From positions 5,121,845 through 5,185,844 of the forward strand of contig OU744453.1 of NCBI GenBank assembly GCA_916610825.1: DNA of 64,000 nucleotides, written 5' to 3'. A program made the position numbers and the translations under genes. This DNA comes from Haliclystus octoradiatus (taxonomy: Eukaryota; Cnidaria; Staurozoa; Stauromedusae; Haliclystidae). The notes below the pieces were generated by a model. It was not told where the DNA came from and did not search any database. It saw nothing but the letters and a program-made list of their open reading frames with translations. The first letter of the stretch is position 1. The number at the start of each line of letters is the position of its first letter. This document shows positions 12,238-25,900 of this stretch, piece after piece.

Positions 12238-13172
12238 GAGTCTTGTCAGAATGAATGACAAAGAAGTAAATGAATTGGTGTTGGCAGGGCAAGCAAAGCA
12301 ACAACATACAGTACAACTTATGTATTGAAAATATTCAAATGTTTGTGTTTCTTATTTCGTTACATATTTATTGAAAGGTAATTCTAAAACAAAATGATTT
12401 ATTTCAATTTAATATAGTATTAAGCCTATGTATTTTCTTGCAGAATGGACTGAAGCTAGAAATATCACAAACAAAGTGGGGGACATGAATGAAGAAGAGT
12501 TAAACGCCCATTTAAGAAATTTTTACGCCGAAGTGAGAAAAAAAAGCGGAGGTCAGTATAGCCGTTCAACTCTTCTTTCTATCAGAAATGGAATCGAAAG
12601 ACATATTAATTCACCACCATATAACAAGCGTTGGCGCTTGGCTGAGGACTTGGTATTTACAAATTCAAACATTGTACTAAATGCAAAACTCAAAGCTTTC
12701 AAAAAGGAAGGAAAACTATCGCCACAGCATAAACCTCCCATCGATGAAAATGAAATGCAGACATTGCAAACATCAAATGTTTTTGACATTTCATGCCCAG
12801 AAGGACTCCTTAGAAACATATGGATCACATCACCCTTTTTGGTGCAGAAGAGGACGAGAAGGGTGGGGAGAGTTAAAAAAAGATAGTTTTATCTTCGAAA
12901 CAGACAGTTCTGGACGAAACTTTGTCACAATGAGCCACACTGAAATTAGTAAAAACCATCGTGGGGGCTTATTTGAAAATGAAGAAAATTACGAGTCAAT
13001 GGGCAGAATGTACGAAGGGGAAACACAGAATGATGGCTATTATGCGTTAAAAACATACCTGTCGAAGATGAGTCCGAAATGCGAGGCATTATTTCAAATG
13101 ACATACAGAAGTTGGTTCCCACTTTTAAACACGACATGGTTTGAAAATCGCCCATTAGGAGTAAACTCTTAA
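12238..13172 (+). pseudogene. Crypton-type tyrosine recombinase (ZMYM2/QRICH1-like, DUF3504), truncated and frameshifted
   Basis: A first piece (about 12238-12345) contains MNDKEVNELVLAG, then needs a frame change. A CAG acceptor at 12443 precedes the main open stretch. This carries the core-binding region typical of Crypton-derived recombinases: LNAHLRNFYAEVRKKSGG followed by a STLLSIRNGIERH helix. A frameshift at about 12820-12835 moves the reading to a second frame with FWCRRGREGW, an FETDSSGRNF stretch, NDGYYALKTYLSK and the conserved WFENRPLGVNS. The frame ends in TAA at 13170-13172. The catalytic Arg-His-Arg-Tyr part that should follow is absent; BEL/Pao sequence begins there instead. 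With two or more frameshifts, a transposon inside and no active site, this is a dead copy. Confidence 0.75.
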
Positions 13173-14714
13173 TCCCCCCAAGTTACTAGTGAATTAGAAG
13201 TTCCTGCTGTTATTAATATTCCGTCGACATCCAATAATCCATTTGCACAGCAATCTGATTTTCTGAAATATGATGACTTGATAGATTTCAGTGCAGATAA
13301 TGTCGTACATTCGGATGTTGTGGTTCTTGGAGACACTTTGATAGGACTTAACTTACGGATAGAAAAATTTGATGGTAATGCTTTGAATTATCGTGATTTT
13401 ATATCTGCATTTCAATCACAAGTACACAACCGTAAAACTTTACCAGAATGTGCAAAATTGGCACATCTTTTAAATTTGTTAGAAGGTAGTGCTCGCGCAG
13501 CTGTTAGGGGGCTGTCACATAATCGTGAGGGATATGAGAGGGCTTTGCAGGTATTACAAGAGGACTTCGGAACAAATTTAAGACTTTCAAGAGCTCACAT
13601 CAATGTTTTGAAAAAGGGTTCAACAGTTAAGCCTGGTAATATTGAGCAATTACAAGGCTTATATCACAGCTTGATTGCTGCTCAGTCCCCCTTTGAGTCA
13701 ATGAAATTTTTTGACGATGTATTAAAATTCTTCTCCTGTTATGACAAAAAATGCTTCGCGTTTTCCACTTAATATTTTTGAAAACTGAAAACGCAGGGTT
13801 TATTTCGTAAGGCAGCAGTTAAAGAATCCAGGTTTCGAAGATTTTGTTCAATTTGTTGAAATTGAATATAAAATTTTAAATAATGCTGTGTGGGGCGGTG
13901 TAGCTTCAAATTCTGCTCAGTCTTTTGAAGGTTTAAATCATTTAAATATAAATGATAAAAGCGATTTTTCTAAGAAGTGTTTGTTCTGTAGCGGGGATCA
14001 CTTTTCGGTCAAATGTGGTCGGACAATGGCGCAAATTTTGTTGGAGCGGAACGTGAATTGAAGGAATCAATAAAACATTTTGATAATAACCATATCAGTT
14101 CTTTTTCAGTTAAAACAGCCACCGATTTGCATTTCAATCCTTCAGCATCGGCACATTTTGGAGGTATTTGGGAGAGACTTGTACGTTCTGTAAAAAATAG
14201 CTTGTATACTATCCTTCGTCATCAGCCTGTTAAGCCTGAAGTCTTTGACACAGTAATGTGCGAAGTAGAAAAGGTCCTTAATAATCGGCCTCTCACAAGT
14301 ATTTCTGACGACCCTGTTGATTTGGAACCGCTCACGCCCAATCAGTATTTGCTGGTCAGAGCATCAGATGCAAGTTCGCCCGGAGAGTTTTCTGATGATG
14401 ATATCTTTCTGAGAAAACAATGGCGAAGAGGACAGGCATTGGTGAATCACTTCTGGAATCGCTGGTCAAAGGAGTACCTGGTATTATTACAGCAACGCAA
14501 GAAATGGTCAAAAAGAAAAAGGAATTTGTCTGTTGGTGATTACGTGCTGATACGAGAAGACAACATTCCCAGAGGATCATGGCCAAAAGGAATCATTTTG
14601 TCAGTAAACGTATCAAAAGATGGCCAAGTTAGATCAGTAAATATCAAAACAGCAAATACAACATTGGCAAGGTCAATAGTTAAATTATGTTTATTGGAAG
14701 CTGTTACAGTTTGA
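13173..14714 (+). pseudogene. BEL/Pao LTR retrotransposon remnant: gag fused to the integrase C-terminus
   Basis: The frame from about 13179 encodes a Pao-type gag (DUF1759-like): LRIEKFDGNALNYRDFISAF, LLEGSARAAVRGL and a YERALQVLQEDFG helix. It breaks near 13720-13770. A later frame continues gag to a CCHC knuckle, CLFCSGDHFSVKC (about 13978-14016). There the sequence passes directly, in another frame, into SDNGANFVGAERELKE of the integrase core and a DUF5641-like C-terminal domain ending at 14714 (DYVLIREDN, PRGSWPKG). Protease, reverse transcriptase, RNase H and the first part of integrase are missing. The join lies around 14011-14020. No flanking LTRs were identified. It is non-functional. 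Confidence 0.8.
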
Positions 14715-15508
14715 TTAATAATTATTATACGATAATGAGCTATATTTGCTCAGTGCGGGCAGTGTTAATTGCTGTCTCAGTTTGTAAGTTTATATTATTT
14801 TGCATGTCTCGTTTTCATATTGTCAATTTATTGTAATACCATTGTTTGTTTGATAATGATGAAATATGTGATTGCTATGTTCTGTGTTTTAATTGGTTGA
14901 TTGAAAAGTGTGGGACAATAGCAAATTAAATAAGGCTTTGCCCACACTGGTTTTTTGATATTCTTGTATTTGGTGGCCTCCAAGACGTTGTTAAATTTGT
15001 TGAAATTAGAGAAATTTGTTTATAATTGTTTTGTTTTTTTCATCTTTGTGGTCACAATACAAGATTCAAACTTTTCTATTTTTGACAAAAATCATCATGT
15101 ACAGTCTTCTGATATTGATCTGACGTCAAGAATAACATCTTCAATGCATTTGCTTCAATGTTTTCGAATTGTACGATTGGCTGTCCATCTTCATTTAGTT
15201 CCAGACAAGAAATAAATCAAACTCTTTTCAGTTTCAATTCAAATAGTTGTGTACATATTAAATTTTCAAGTCGTGTTTACATAATTGAATGTGAAGATTA
15301 CATTAAGTTCAGGAGTTAACAACAAGCTTGTTTCTGAGACTTTATTGCAGAGTGACCACACTTACTTTTCATGAAAATTCAATTTTTGGGCAATGGTGTT
15401 TTTAGCGTATTTCTATTAAAAATCCGCGTTCGTCCTAGTCTCTGCGATGAACAACTTGTGAACAACTTGAACATCGAAATGAACAACTTGTTTATTTTAT
15501 AAAACAAA
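14715..15508. other. non-coding flank of the BEL/Pao remnant
   Basis: Contains TGTGGGACAATAGC...GCCCACA at 14909-14945, which could be part of an LTR end, but no second copy exists in the window to confirm it. Otherwise no feature was recognised. Confidence 0.3.
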
Positions 15509-15682
15509 TAGAAAACGGTTATCCGTGTTAAATACTCTGATACGAACACTTGGGTGCTATGAGACACTTGAGAGGCCAAAATCACTCGCCTATCGGCTCG
15601 TGATTCATTAAGCCTCTTTCATGTCTCATTACGCACCCAGCGTGTTCGTATCAGAGTACATAAAACTCAGCACCGTTTTCTA
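15509..15682. mobile_element. 174-bp foldback MITE
   Basis: Left half TAGAAAACGG...ACTCTGATACGAACAC and right half GTGTTCGTATCAGAGT...CCGTTTTCTA are inverted repeats of about 80 bp with small mismatches, meeting at GCCTATCGGCTCG. TA at both ends fits a TA target. It sits at the right edge of the 7-kb block of mobile DNA. Confidence 0.7.
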
Positions 15683-15689
15683 TTAGTTA

Positions 15690-16815
15690 AATATCAGTTA
15701 GTATTGAGCCAGTTATCAGTTAGATGTTATCTGTTTGTAGCCATTGGCATGAGTGCATGTGCAGATGCTATAAAATTCAAAGGCAACCACAAAAAGTAAA
15801 CTTTCTGTTGTAATAAAATATACCTTTTTATTCTTTTTTTACTTCAAATCACTTATTATTATTAAACAATAAAAAGTAAGAGGTAAAATAATCGTTAAAA
15901 AGGAATAGATAAAACTAGCATACAAATGAATAAATTAATACAGGTCTAGCAAAATGAAGTATACCTGCTCGATTATCTACAGGGTAATTCTTCTGATATG
16001 AATAGAAAGGCTATCATGAAGCATATTGAGAAAAGTTAGAGAAGAATAATAATTCTATATAAATAGTGGAATTTTTGCAACAATAAAGTCACTTTGATTA
16101 GATAATAAATTTATGCTTGATATGACAAAGCTATATAGGAACTTAGTATCACTGTCAATTATCATTTACTAATAGAAACAGTCTTCCGAATTGTTAACAA
16201 CATCGTATACGAATCATCTTATTTGTATGAAATTAAAAACTGTCATCCAAAACACGATAAGCGGCAGCACTGACATAAAAGAGCACTATTTTTGATTGAG
16301 TCATTCAAATTTCTTGATCAAAAAATTCCACAAACTGCAGCAACTAATATAAATTATGTGCACTATGAAGTGGCAAGCTGATGGAACAATTTGCTGGAGA
16401 TTGGTTTCGATGCCCCGTCCGTGCACACATATATGTTATATACCTTCGACAGGATTTTGTAGAAACTTATTTTTTGTTCAATACTATTAAATTACTTAAA
16501 CTAATTTAATTTAATTTTTATATTTTATCGTAATACAATGCTTTCTAGCCAATCATGAAAATTGTTTAGGTGATCCATTATTAAAGAGATGCAGTTCATT
16601 GTCTATTGTTTATTGTCATTGTTTAGCGGTTCATGTATTTTAAAAAAGAGTAGTTGAAACTTTAGCACTCTGAATTAAAACACCATCAATAAAGTTGCTA
16701 ATACAATTAGATAGATCATAAGAGCCAAGCCATATCATATAGGTATAAGCGATGTTCCTTTCATCAGATTTAGAATGGTGCTATTCAAGACTATGAAGCA
16801 CATTACCAGAATAGA
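15690..16815 (+). repeat. duplicated 2.3-kb segment, right half of the split copy
   Basis: Matches about 6310-7730, including the CAGTTATCTGTTGG-like start and the final GAAGCACATTACCA motif. On the minus strand it immediately follows the stop codon of the TSR gene and supplies its 3' flank. A minus-strand AATAAA lies at 16609-16614, about 210 nt past the stop. Confidence 0.6.
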
Positions 16816-16820
16816 TCATC

Positions 16821-16934
16821 TTAACCACAAACTACTTTGCCATTGTTGGTATCATCGGCGCAGACATACGCTACTGTGAACCCAACGTCCACTGCAGAAT
16901 GTTTACCACTTTCACAAATACAGCTAGAATGAAT
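16821..16934 (-). CDS. TSR gene candidate terminal exon
   Basis: Starts after a pyrimidine-rich CCTTCATTTCAG acceptor in phase 0 and runs 37 codons to a TAA at 16821-16823. The peptide has four cysteines (CICES, AYVCAD and a final VVCG) and matches the preceding exon in phase. AYVC near the end resembles the last strand of a lectin-like domain, but the domain would be only about 63 residues between outer cysteines. Repeated sequence follows directly. Confidence 0.55.
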   Translation of the reverse strand: MHSSCICESGKHSAVDVGFTVAYVCADDTNNGKVVCG

Positions 16935-19900
16935 CTGAAATGAAGGCAATATACAATAATCAGAAAAAACTTAACACTCATTGATGAATTATTATTTATC
17001 GTTATTCATTAAAAATTTGTTGAACTTCTTCCATTCCATGAACTTTTTCAAATCCCTTTCTCTTTTGTATAACTCTTTACGTATGCCCTTATAGCAATTA
17101 CATTGTTTACGTAAGTGAGGGAAGTGTTAAGATTATTTCCTTCGGTAACTACAATTCAATTTCAACCGAATTCACAGACGATATAAGCTTTCGTTGTTAA
17201 TATAAAAATGAACGATACATAACTTCGTAATGTAATCATGTTGAACATACATCCACTATCAAAAGATGTTACTTGTCTGATTTTCAGATTAAGTCATGCA
17301 TCGGCCTGAGCATCGGAGGATTTTAATCACATATCACACAGCTACAGATCTAATAATAAAATAGTCCAAATTACTACAATTCTAACTCTCTTACCGCAGT
17401 ACTAATGCATTTGAACCAATATCTTTGGTGTATTTGCAAGGTAGCTATCTGTGTTTGATTATAAGTATCTGGATCTATCATTAACATCTCCAAAGATAAG
17501 GAGCTGCATATCTCTGTAGCATTTCCAAGTTTCACTGAAATTAATACAAATAACACGTCGGTTGTATTCTATTCGAATTTACGTTTGATTGCATCATGCT
17601 TCTTCCTGTCAATGGATTTGTCAAGGAAATTTTGTTGTCATAGCTCATTAGATATCGATCGTGAAGTGTCACTAACGAATGGTATATATAATATGTATAT
17701 ATGTATTTCATAACTTCACAATATGAACGTTTTTTATTTATTATTAATGTTATATAATAATGTAGTATAATATGAGGTGAACACATGTATGTGAAAGTGC
17801 TCAATGTTTTTCAAGACAGAACATAATATAGAATAGACACAATGAGGAAGCAAAAGCCTTTTCCGTGGACTGAAAAGGCTTTTGCCTCATCTTTTTGTTT
17901 ATTGATATTATATAAAGACTAGCAATGAGTGTAGTCCATAATGGACCTTCTATGATAAAACTTTCAGATCACTTATAATTAAACAATTGATTAAGCTTTC
18001 TATCGCTGTATAATACGGAGTATGAACTCTGGAGGAGACCATTAGACACAATACGCATTGAAACGATGTAGCATTAATCAATACATCTTAATCATTCCTT
18101 CCATAAAAATTTAATTTATTTCACATCAATTGAGTCGATTGAAATGTATAATTTAACGTAGCTTTGTCTACATAGAAAAACTTTATTTTATGTGTTGAAA
18201 GGAAGCCAGAACACATTAATTATTATAAATTACAAATACTTAGTCAAATTTCGAAATCGGAAAAATTCCATAAAAAATCACTTCAAATCCGATCCGATCC
18301 GAAGACCTAAAATATTAACCCGAATCTGACCCGACACGATCGGATCGCGTTCGGTTCGAATTCATAAATCTTTATTGCAATATATACAACATTAATGCGG
18401 TGTTCACAAAATAACGCCGTCAAGGTGTGGCCGGTCAAACTCGTGGCATTGCATGCATTATATTCAGTATTAAATTAATTTAGCTTCGACAAGACACATG
18501 GTCCACTAATTTCTGTTATTAACATGATCAAACGATATCTTTTGTTAATTAAAAATGATTTACTGCTTCATATTAAAAAAAAAACAGAAAAATCGTTGAT
18601 AAAAACTGCCAAATGGCGGATTTGAACTTACGACCCTGATATTGTAATACCAGAGCATTAACCAATGGGCCAACCCCTTACTTACTGTTGTACGCGCTTT
18701 GACTGTACTAATCAACATACCTGCTGCTTCGACAACGTATTACTGAACAAGGCGACAGCGCGAGTGACAGCGCGTGTATTGATTTCAAACTATAGATATA
18801 ATCTGAAAATATTATGATATGATAGTATATGAGCCTATATATTTTTGATCTTTGCAACCTCAGCAAGTAGGCCTGTGATTTTCATGGCAGTCTATCAAAA
18901 TACTAAGAGTTCGTTGAAAATAAAATTTTAAAAGTAAACAAAAGATGTGAGAAGTTGACCTCATAGTGCTTCTTGTTATCAAATTTTCCAGAATAATAGC
19001 ATCAACATTCTTTTAAAAGGAAATAAAATTCTATAATAAATCGCTATACTAATTCGATATTGATATTATGTTACATCTTGTTGTCAATATTTCTACGCGC
19101 TATTTATAATACATTACAGATGTCGAATGAAAGAAAAGATGATTATGAATAAATTAATTATTTTGATAGAAAAACGAAAACAACTCATTTTGCCAGATTC
19201 GTGATATGCATATTTATTCAGAATTTATTGAAACGGACGCGAATAGAGTGGAAATGTTTAGTGCAGCTTCAAAGATATAAAATACCACAGCCGATGGTAA
19301 TATTTCAATGCTCATGTTATGATGTCTGACGAAAAGGATAATTTACTATGTAGAAAATGAATCTACTTTACCATGCATTTGATCACGATATGAAATGATC
19401 ATTTTTGTCAGAATTATTTCGAATAAAAGACAATCTTTATTTTATTCTTATCGGGCGTACATTCTCCTTTGATAAAATATGGTTGTTAACTTATTATTGA
19501 TTGGCGTATTAACTCAGAGAACCCGCTATTATGTATTTAAATGTTGTTCGGAGATTATGTATGCCGCTCGTATAGTTTTTATTTGGATCTCATTTGGAAA
19601 ATGGTAAGTTGTATTTTAATAAATATTGTTTGCTATGATCGATTATTTCATGCAACCTTTTCACTTTTTATTTTTGTAACACAAGGTTTGTTACTCTCAT
19701 CCAAACTGTATTAACTATTTAAAAATGGTTTTGAATTATGTTTTTGTGCTTTTAAATTCAAAGCAAAATTTTTGAACGCTGAAAATATTATAATTATTAT
19801 TATTTATCACAAATCATACGCTCAATTCAATTTAACTTTGTTAAATTTGATATACCTGAAATTAACTTTATTAAATGTTGATCAAAGATAATAACAAGAC

Positions 19901-22900
19901 ATCGCTATTTTTATTCTCGAAACTGTAGTAACATACTGTGTCTTATTCGTATAGCAAGTCAACAAAATGAAACTTTTAATTTTAATCGATGCCTATAATT
20001 CCTTCGTTAATTATGGAAGCAAAATCTGAAAATAAATGGCTGCCTGCTCAAAACCAAATGATTCATGTTTTTATATTAAATAATAAATTATAGAAATACT
20101 TTTGTGCAATGCCTTGATTAATTCTAAGCTCTGTAATTTTAGACTGTAGACAGATAATCTATTCGAACTTTGAATATTTTTCGAATTGATCGAACGCCAA
20201 CGTCATTTTGAAAATTCTTGCAAGTTAATTTGTTTTTATGCCCCGCGATAGATTATTCATTTCAAAACAGATTGTTTGCTCAGTGTTCTCACAAATTATA
20301 TATCAAAATAGCCTTTTTAAAAGTGAAATGTTTTGTATCTCGATTTTGGTAAAAGTAATGAACGGCATTTTGTTTCATTAATAAATTTAATTAAGACCTA
20401 AAGTCTCTTTAATTTCATAGCGTTTGTGCCGCGCTATATGTATTGCTGATATCAACACTACATGAAATAGGTCTACGTTTCTTTGATTTCAAAACATATT
20501 TTGTCTGGCCTAGTTATACTGGTAATTCAATGTAACTCAGTATTTCGTATTGTTTTAATTATCATAAAACTGATTCATTTTCAAGTTTCACTTGTTCAAA
20601 CAATTTACACGCAGCTTTTAAATTCAAAGCAAAATATTTTTGTTCTGGGGATTTCAATTTGAATTCGATTTGGCTGCCCGCTAGATTATCGACCTATGAA
20701 ATTTTTCAAAATCTCTGAATTTTTTAATGCAATGATATCAAATAAATTATCAGATGAAGTATATTATTTTAAAACAACGTCATAGACCCATACTTTTCAT
20801 ACAACAAATTTGTTACTGTACACGGTTATCTCGACACAAATGTTTGCATAATTTCCCGACAACGGATTATCCGTATTATATCGCCAGTAAGACGTACATA
20901 AGTCGCGGACAGACACAGAAATATCGAAATATCGAAATATCGAAATATCGAAATATAGAAATACTAGCAATGAGTGTAGTCCATAATGGACCTTCTATGA
21001 TAAAACTTTCAGATCACTTATAATTAAACAATTGACTAAGCTTTCTATCGCTGTATAATACGGAGTATGAACTCTGGAGGAGAACATGAGACACAATACG
21101 CATTGAAACGATGTAGCATTAATCAATACATCTTAATCATTCCTTTAATAAAAATTTAATTTATTTCACATCAATTGAGTCGATTGAAATGTATAATTTA
21201 ACGTAGCTTTGTCTACATAGAAAAACTTTATTTTATGTGTTGAAAGGAAGCCAGAACACATTAATTATTATAAATTACAAATACTCAGTCAAATTTCGAA
21301 ATCTGAAACTATCCATAAAAAATCACTTCAAATCCGATCAGATCCGAAGACCTAAAATATTAACCCGAATCTGACCCGACACGATCGGATCGCGTTCGGT
21401 TCGAATTCATAAATCTTTATTGCAATATATACAACACTAATGTGGTGTTCACAAAATAACGCCGTCAAGGTGTGGCCGGTCAAACTCGTGGCATTGCATG
21501 CAATATATTCAGTATTAAATTAATTTAGCTTCGACAAGACACATGGTCCACTAATTTCTGTTATTAACATGATCAAACGATATCTTTTGTTAATTAACAA
21601 TGATTTACTGCTTCATATTAAAAAAAAAAATCAGAAAAATCGTTGATAAAAACTGCCGAATGGCGGATTTGAACTTACGACCCTAATATTGTAATACCAG
21701 AGCATTAACCAATGATCCAACCCCTTACTTACTGATGTACGCGCCTTGACTGTACTAATCAACAAACCTATTGCTTCGACAACGTATTACTGAACAAGGC
21801 GACAGCGCGTGTATTGATTTCAAACTATATATATAAGATGATATTATTTTTTGATATGATAGTATATGAGCCTATATATTTTTGATCTTTGCAATTTCAG
21901 CAAGTAGGCCTGTGATTTTCATGGCAGTCTATCAAAATACTAAGAGTTCGTTGAAAATAAAATTTTATAAGTAAACAAAAGATGTGAAATGTTGACCTCA
22001 TAGTGCTTCTTGTTATCAAATTTTCCAGACTAATAGCATCAACATTCTTTTAAAAGGAAATAAAATTCTATAATAAATCGCTATACTAATTCGATATTGA
22101 TATTATGTTACATCTTGTTGTCAATATTTCTACGCGCTATTTATAATACATTACAGATGTCGAATGAAAGGAAAGACGATTATGAATATATTAATTATTT
22201 TGATAGAAAAACGAAAACAACTCATTTTGCCAGATTCGTGATATGCATATTTATTCAGAATTTATTGAAACGGACGCGATGGTTTATAGAGTGGAAATGT
22301 TCAGTGCAGCTTCAAAGAGATAAAATACCATAGCCGATGGTAATATTTAAATGCTCATGTTATGATGTCTGACGAAAAGGATAATTTACTATGTAGAAAA
22401 TGAATCTACTTTACCATGCATTTGATCACGATATGAAATGATCATTTTTGTCAGAATTATTTCGAATAAAAGACAATCTTTATTTTATTCTTATCGGGCG
22501 TACATTCTCCTTCGATAAAATATGGTTGTTAACTTATTATTGATTGGTGTATTAACTCAGAGAACCCGCTATTATGTATTTAAATGTTGTTCGGAGATTA
22601 TGCCGCTCGTATAGTTTTTATTTGGATCTCATTTGGAAAATGGTAAGTTGCATTTTAATAAATATTGTTTGCTATGATCGATTATTTCGTGCAACCTTTT
22701 CACTTTTTATTTTTGTAACACAAGGTTTGTTACACTCATTCAAACTGTATTAACTATTTAAAAATGTTTTTGAATTATGTTTTTGTGCTTTTAAATTCAA
22801 AGCAAAATTTTTGAACGCTGAAAATATTATAATTATTATTATTTATCACAAATCATACGCTCAATTCAATTTAACTTTGTTAAATTTGATATACCTGAAA

Positions 22901-25900
22901 TTAACTTTATTAAAGTTGATCAAAGATAATAACAAGACATCGCTATTTTTATTCTCGAAACTGTAGTAACATACTGTGTCTTATTCGTATAGCAAGTCAA
23001 CAAAATGAAATTTTAATATTAATCGATGCCTATAATTCCTTCGTTAATTATGGAAGCAAAATCTGAAAATAAAAGCCTTGCTGCTTAAAACCAAATGATT
23101 CGTTTTTTTATATTAAATAATAAATTTTAAAAATACTTTTGTGCAATGCCTTGATTAATTCTAAACTCTATAATTTTAGACTGTAGACAGATAATCTCTT
23201 CGAACTTTGAATATTTTTCGAATTATAGTCGAACGCCAACGTCAATCTGAAAATTCATGCAAATTAATTTGTTTTTAAGCCCCGCGATAGATTATTCATT
23301 TCAAAACAGATTGTTTGCTCAGTGTTCTCACAAATTATGTATCAAAATAGCCTTTTTAAAAGTGAAATGTTTTTTATATCTCAATTTTGAGAAAAGTAAT
23401 GAACGGCATTTTGTTTCATTAATAAATTAAATTAAGACCTCAAGTCTCTTTAATTTCATAGCGTTTGTGCCGCGCTATATGTATTGCTGATATCAACACT
23501 ACATGAAATATGTCTACGTTTCTTTGATTTCAAAACATATTTTGTCTGGCCTAGTTATACTGGTAATTCAATATAATTCAGTATTTCGTATTGTTTTAAT
23601 TATCATAAAATTGATTCAGTTTCAATTTTCACTTGTTCAAACAATTTACACGCAGCTTTTAAATTCAAAGCAAAATATTTTTGTTCTGGAGATTTCAATT
23701 TGAAGTCGATTTTGCTGCCCGCTAGATTATCGACCTATGAAATTTTTCAAAATCTCTGAATTTTTTAATGCAATGATATCAAATAAAATATCAGATGAAG
23801 TATATTATTTTAAAACAACGCCATAGACCCATACTTTTCATACAACAAATTTGTTACTGTACACGGTTATCTCGACACAAATGTTTGCATAATTTCCCGA
23901 CAACGGATTATCCGTATTATATCGCCAGTAAGACGTACATAAGTCGCGGACAGACACAGAAATATCGAAATATCGAAATATAGAAATATTGTGATATATA
24001 AACAGACAGTATTATGTATATAAGTGATAGAAATATTGTGATATATAAACAGACAGTATTATGTATATAAGTGATAGAAATACTAGCAATGAGTGTAGTC
24101 CATAATGGACCTTCTATGATAAAACTTTCAGATCACTTATAATTAAACAATTAACTAAGCTGACTATCGCTGTATAATACGGAGTATGAACTCTGGAGGA
24201 GAACATGAGACACAATACGCATTGAAACGATATAGCATTAATCAATACATCTTAATCATTCCTTTAATAAAAATTTAATTTATTTCACATCAATTGAGTC
24301 GATTGAAATGTATAATTTAACGTAGCTTTGTCTACATAGAAAAACTTCATTTTATGTGTTGAAAGGAAGCCAGAACACATTAATTATTATAAATTACAAA
24401 TACTCAGTCAAATTTCGAAATCTGAAACTATCCATAAAAAATCACTTCAAATCCGATCCGATCCGAAGACCTAAAATATTAACCCGAATCTGACCTGATA
24501 CGATCGGATCGCGTTCGGTTCGAATTCATAAATCTTTATTGCAATATATACAACACTAATGTGGTGTTCACAAAATAACGCCGTCAAGGCGTGGCTGGTC
24601 AAACTCGTGGCATTGCATGCAATATATTCAGTATTAAATTAATTTAGCTTCGACAAGACACATGGTCCACTAATTTCTGTTATTAACATGATCAAACGAT
24701 ATCTTTTGTTAATTAACAATGATTTACTGCTTCATATTAAAAAAAATCTGAAAAATCGTTGATAAAATTTGCCGAATGGCGGATTTGAACTGACGACCCT
24801 GACATTGTAATACCAGAGCATTAACCAATAAGCCAACCCCTTACAAACTGTTGTACGCGCTTTGACTGTACTAATCAACAAACCTACTGCTTCGACAACG
24901 TATTACTGAACAAGGCGACAGCGCGTGTATTGATTTCAAATTATGTATATATTCTGAAAATATTATGATATGATAGTATATGAGCCTATATATTTTTGAT
25001 CTTTGCAATCTCTGCAAGTATGCCTGTGATTTTCATGGCAGTCTATCAAAATACTAAGAGTTCGTTGAAAATAAAATTTTATAAGTAAAAAAAGATCTGA
25101 AAAATTGGTCTGATAGTGGTTCTTGTTATCAAATTTTCCAAAATAATAGCATCAACATTCTTTTAAAAGGAAATAAAATTCTATAATAAATCGCTATACT
25201 AATTCGATATTGATATTATGTTACATGTTGTTGTCAATATTTCTACGCGCTATTTATAATACATTACAGATGTCGAATGAAAGGAAAGATGATTATGAAT
25301 AAATTAATTATTTTGATAGAAAAACGAAAACAACTCATTTTGCCAGATTCGTGATATGCATATTTATTCAGAATTTATTGAAACGGACACGATGGTTTAA
25401 AGAGTTGAAATGTTTAGTGCAGCTTCAAAGATATAAAATACCACAGCCGATGGTAATAATTAAATGCTCATGTTATGATGTCTGACGAAAAGGATAATTT
25501 ACTATGTAGAAAATGAATCTACTTTACCATGCATTTGATCACGATATGAAATGATCATTTTTGTCAGAATTATTTCGAATAAAAGACAATCTTTATATTA
25601 TTCTTATCGGGCGTACATTCTCCTTCGATAAAATATGGTTGTTAACTAATTATTATTGATTGGTGTATTAACTCAGAGAACCCGCTATTATGTATTTAAA
25701 TGTTGTTCGGAGATTATGCCACTCGTATAGTTTTTATTTGGATCTCATTTGGAAAATGGTAAGTTGTATTTTAATAAATATTGTTTGCTATGATCGATTA
25801 TTTTATGCAACCTTTTCGCTTTTTATTTTTGTAACACAAGGTTTGTTACACTCATCCAAACTGTATTAACTATTTAAAAATGTTTTTAAATTATGTTTTT

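Noticed and set aside
14909-14945. TGTGGG...CCCACA as an LTR terminus pair of the BEL/Pao remnant
   Set aside because: No second copy on the 5' side and the distance is too short for an LTR; it may be a chance inverted pair.
20754-21023. Conserved short frame MKYIILKQRHRP in each 3-kb unit
   Set aside because: Conservation equals that of the surrounding repeat, lengths differ between units because of short repeats, and no domain is visible.
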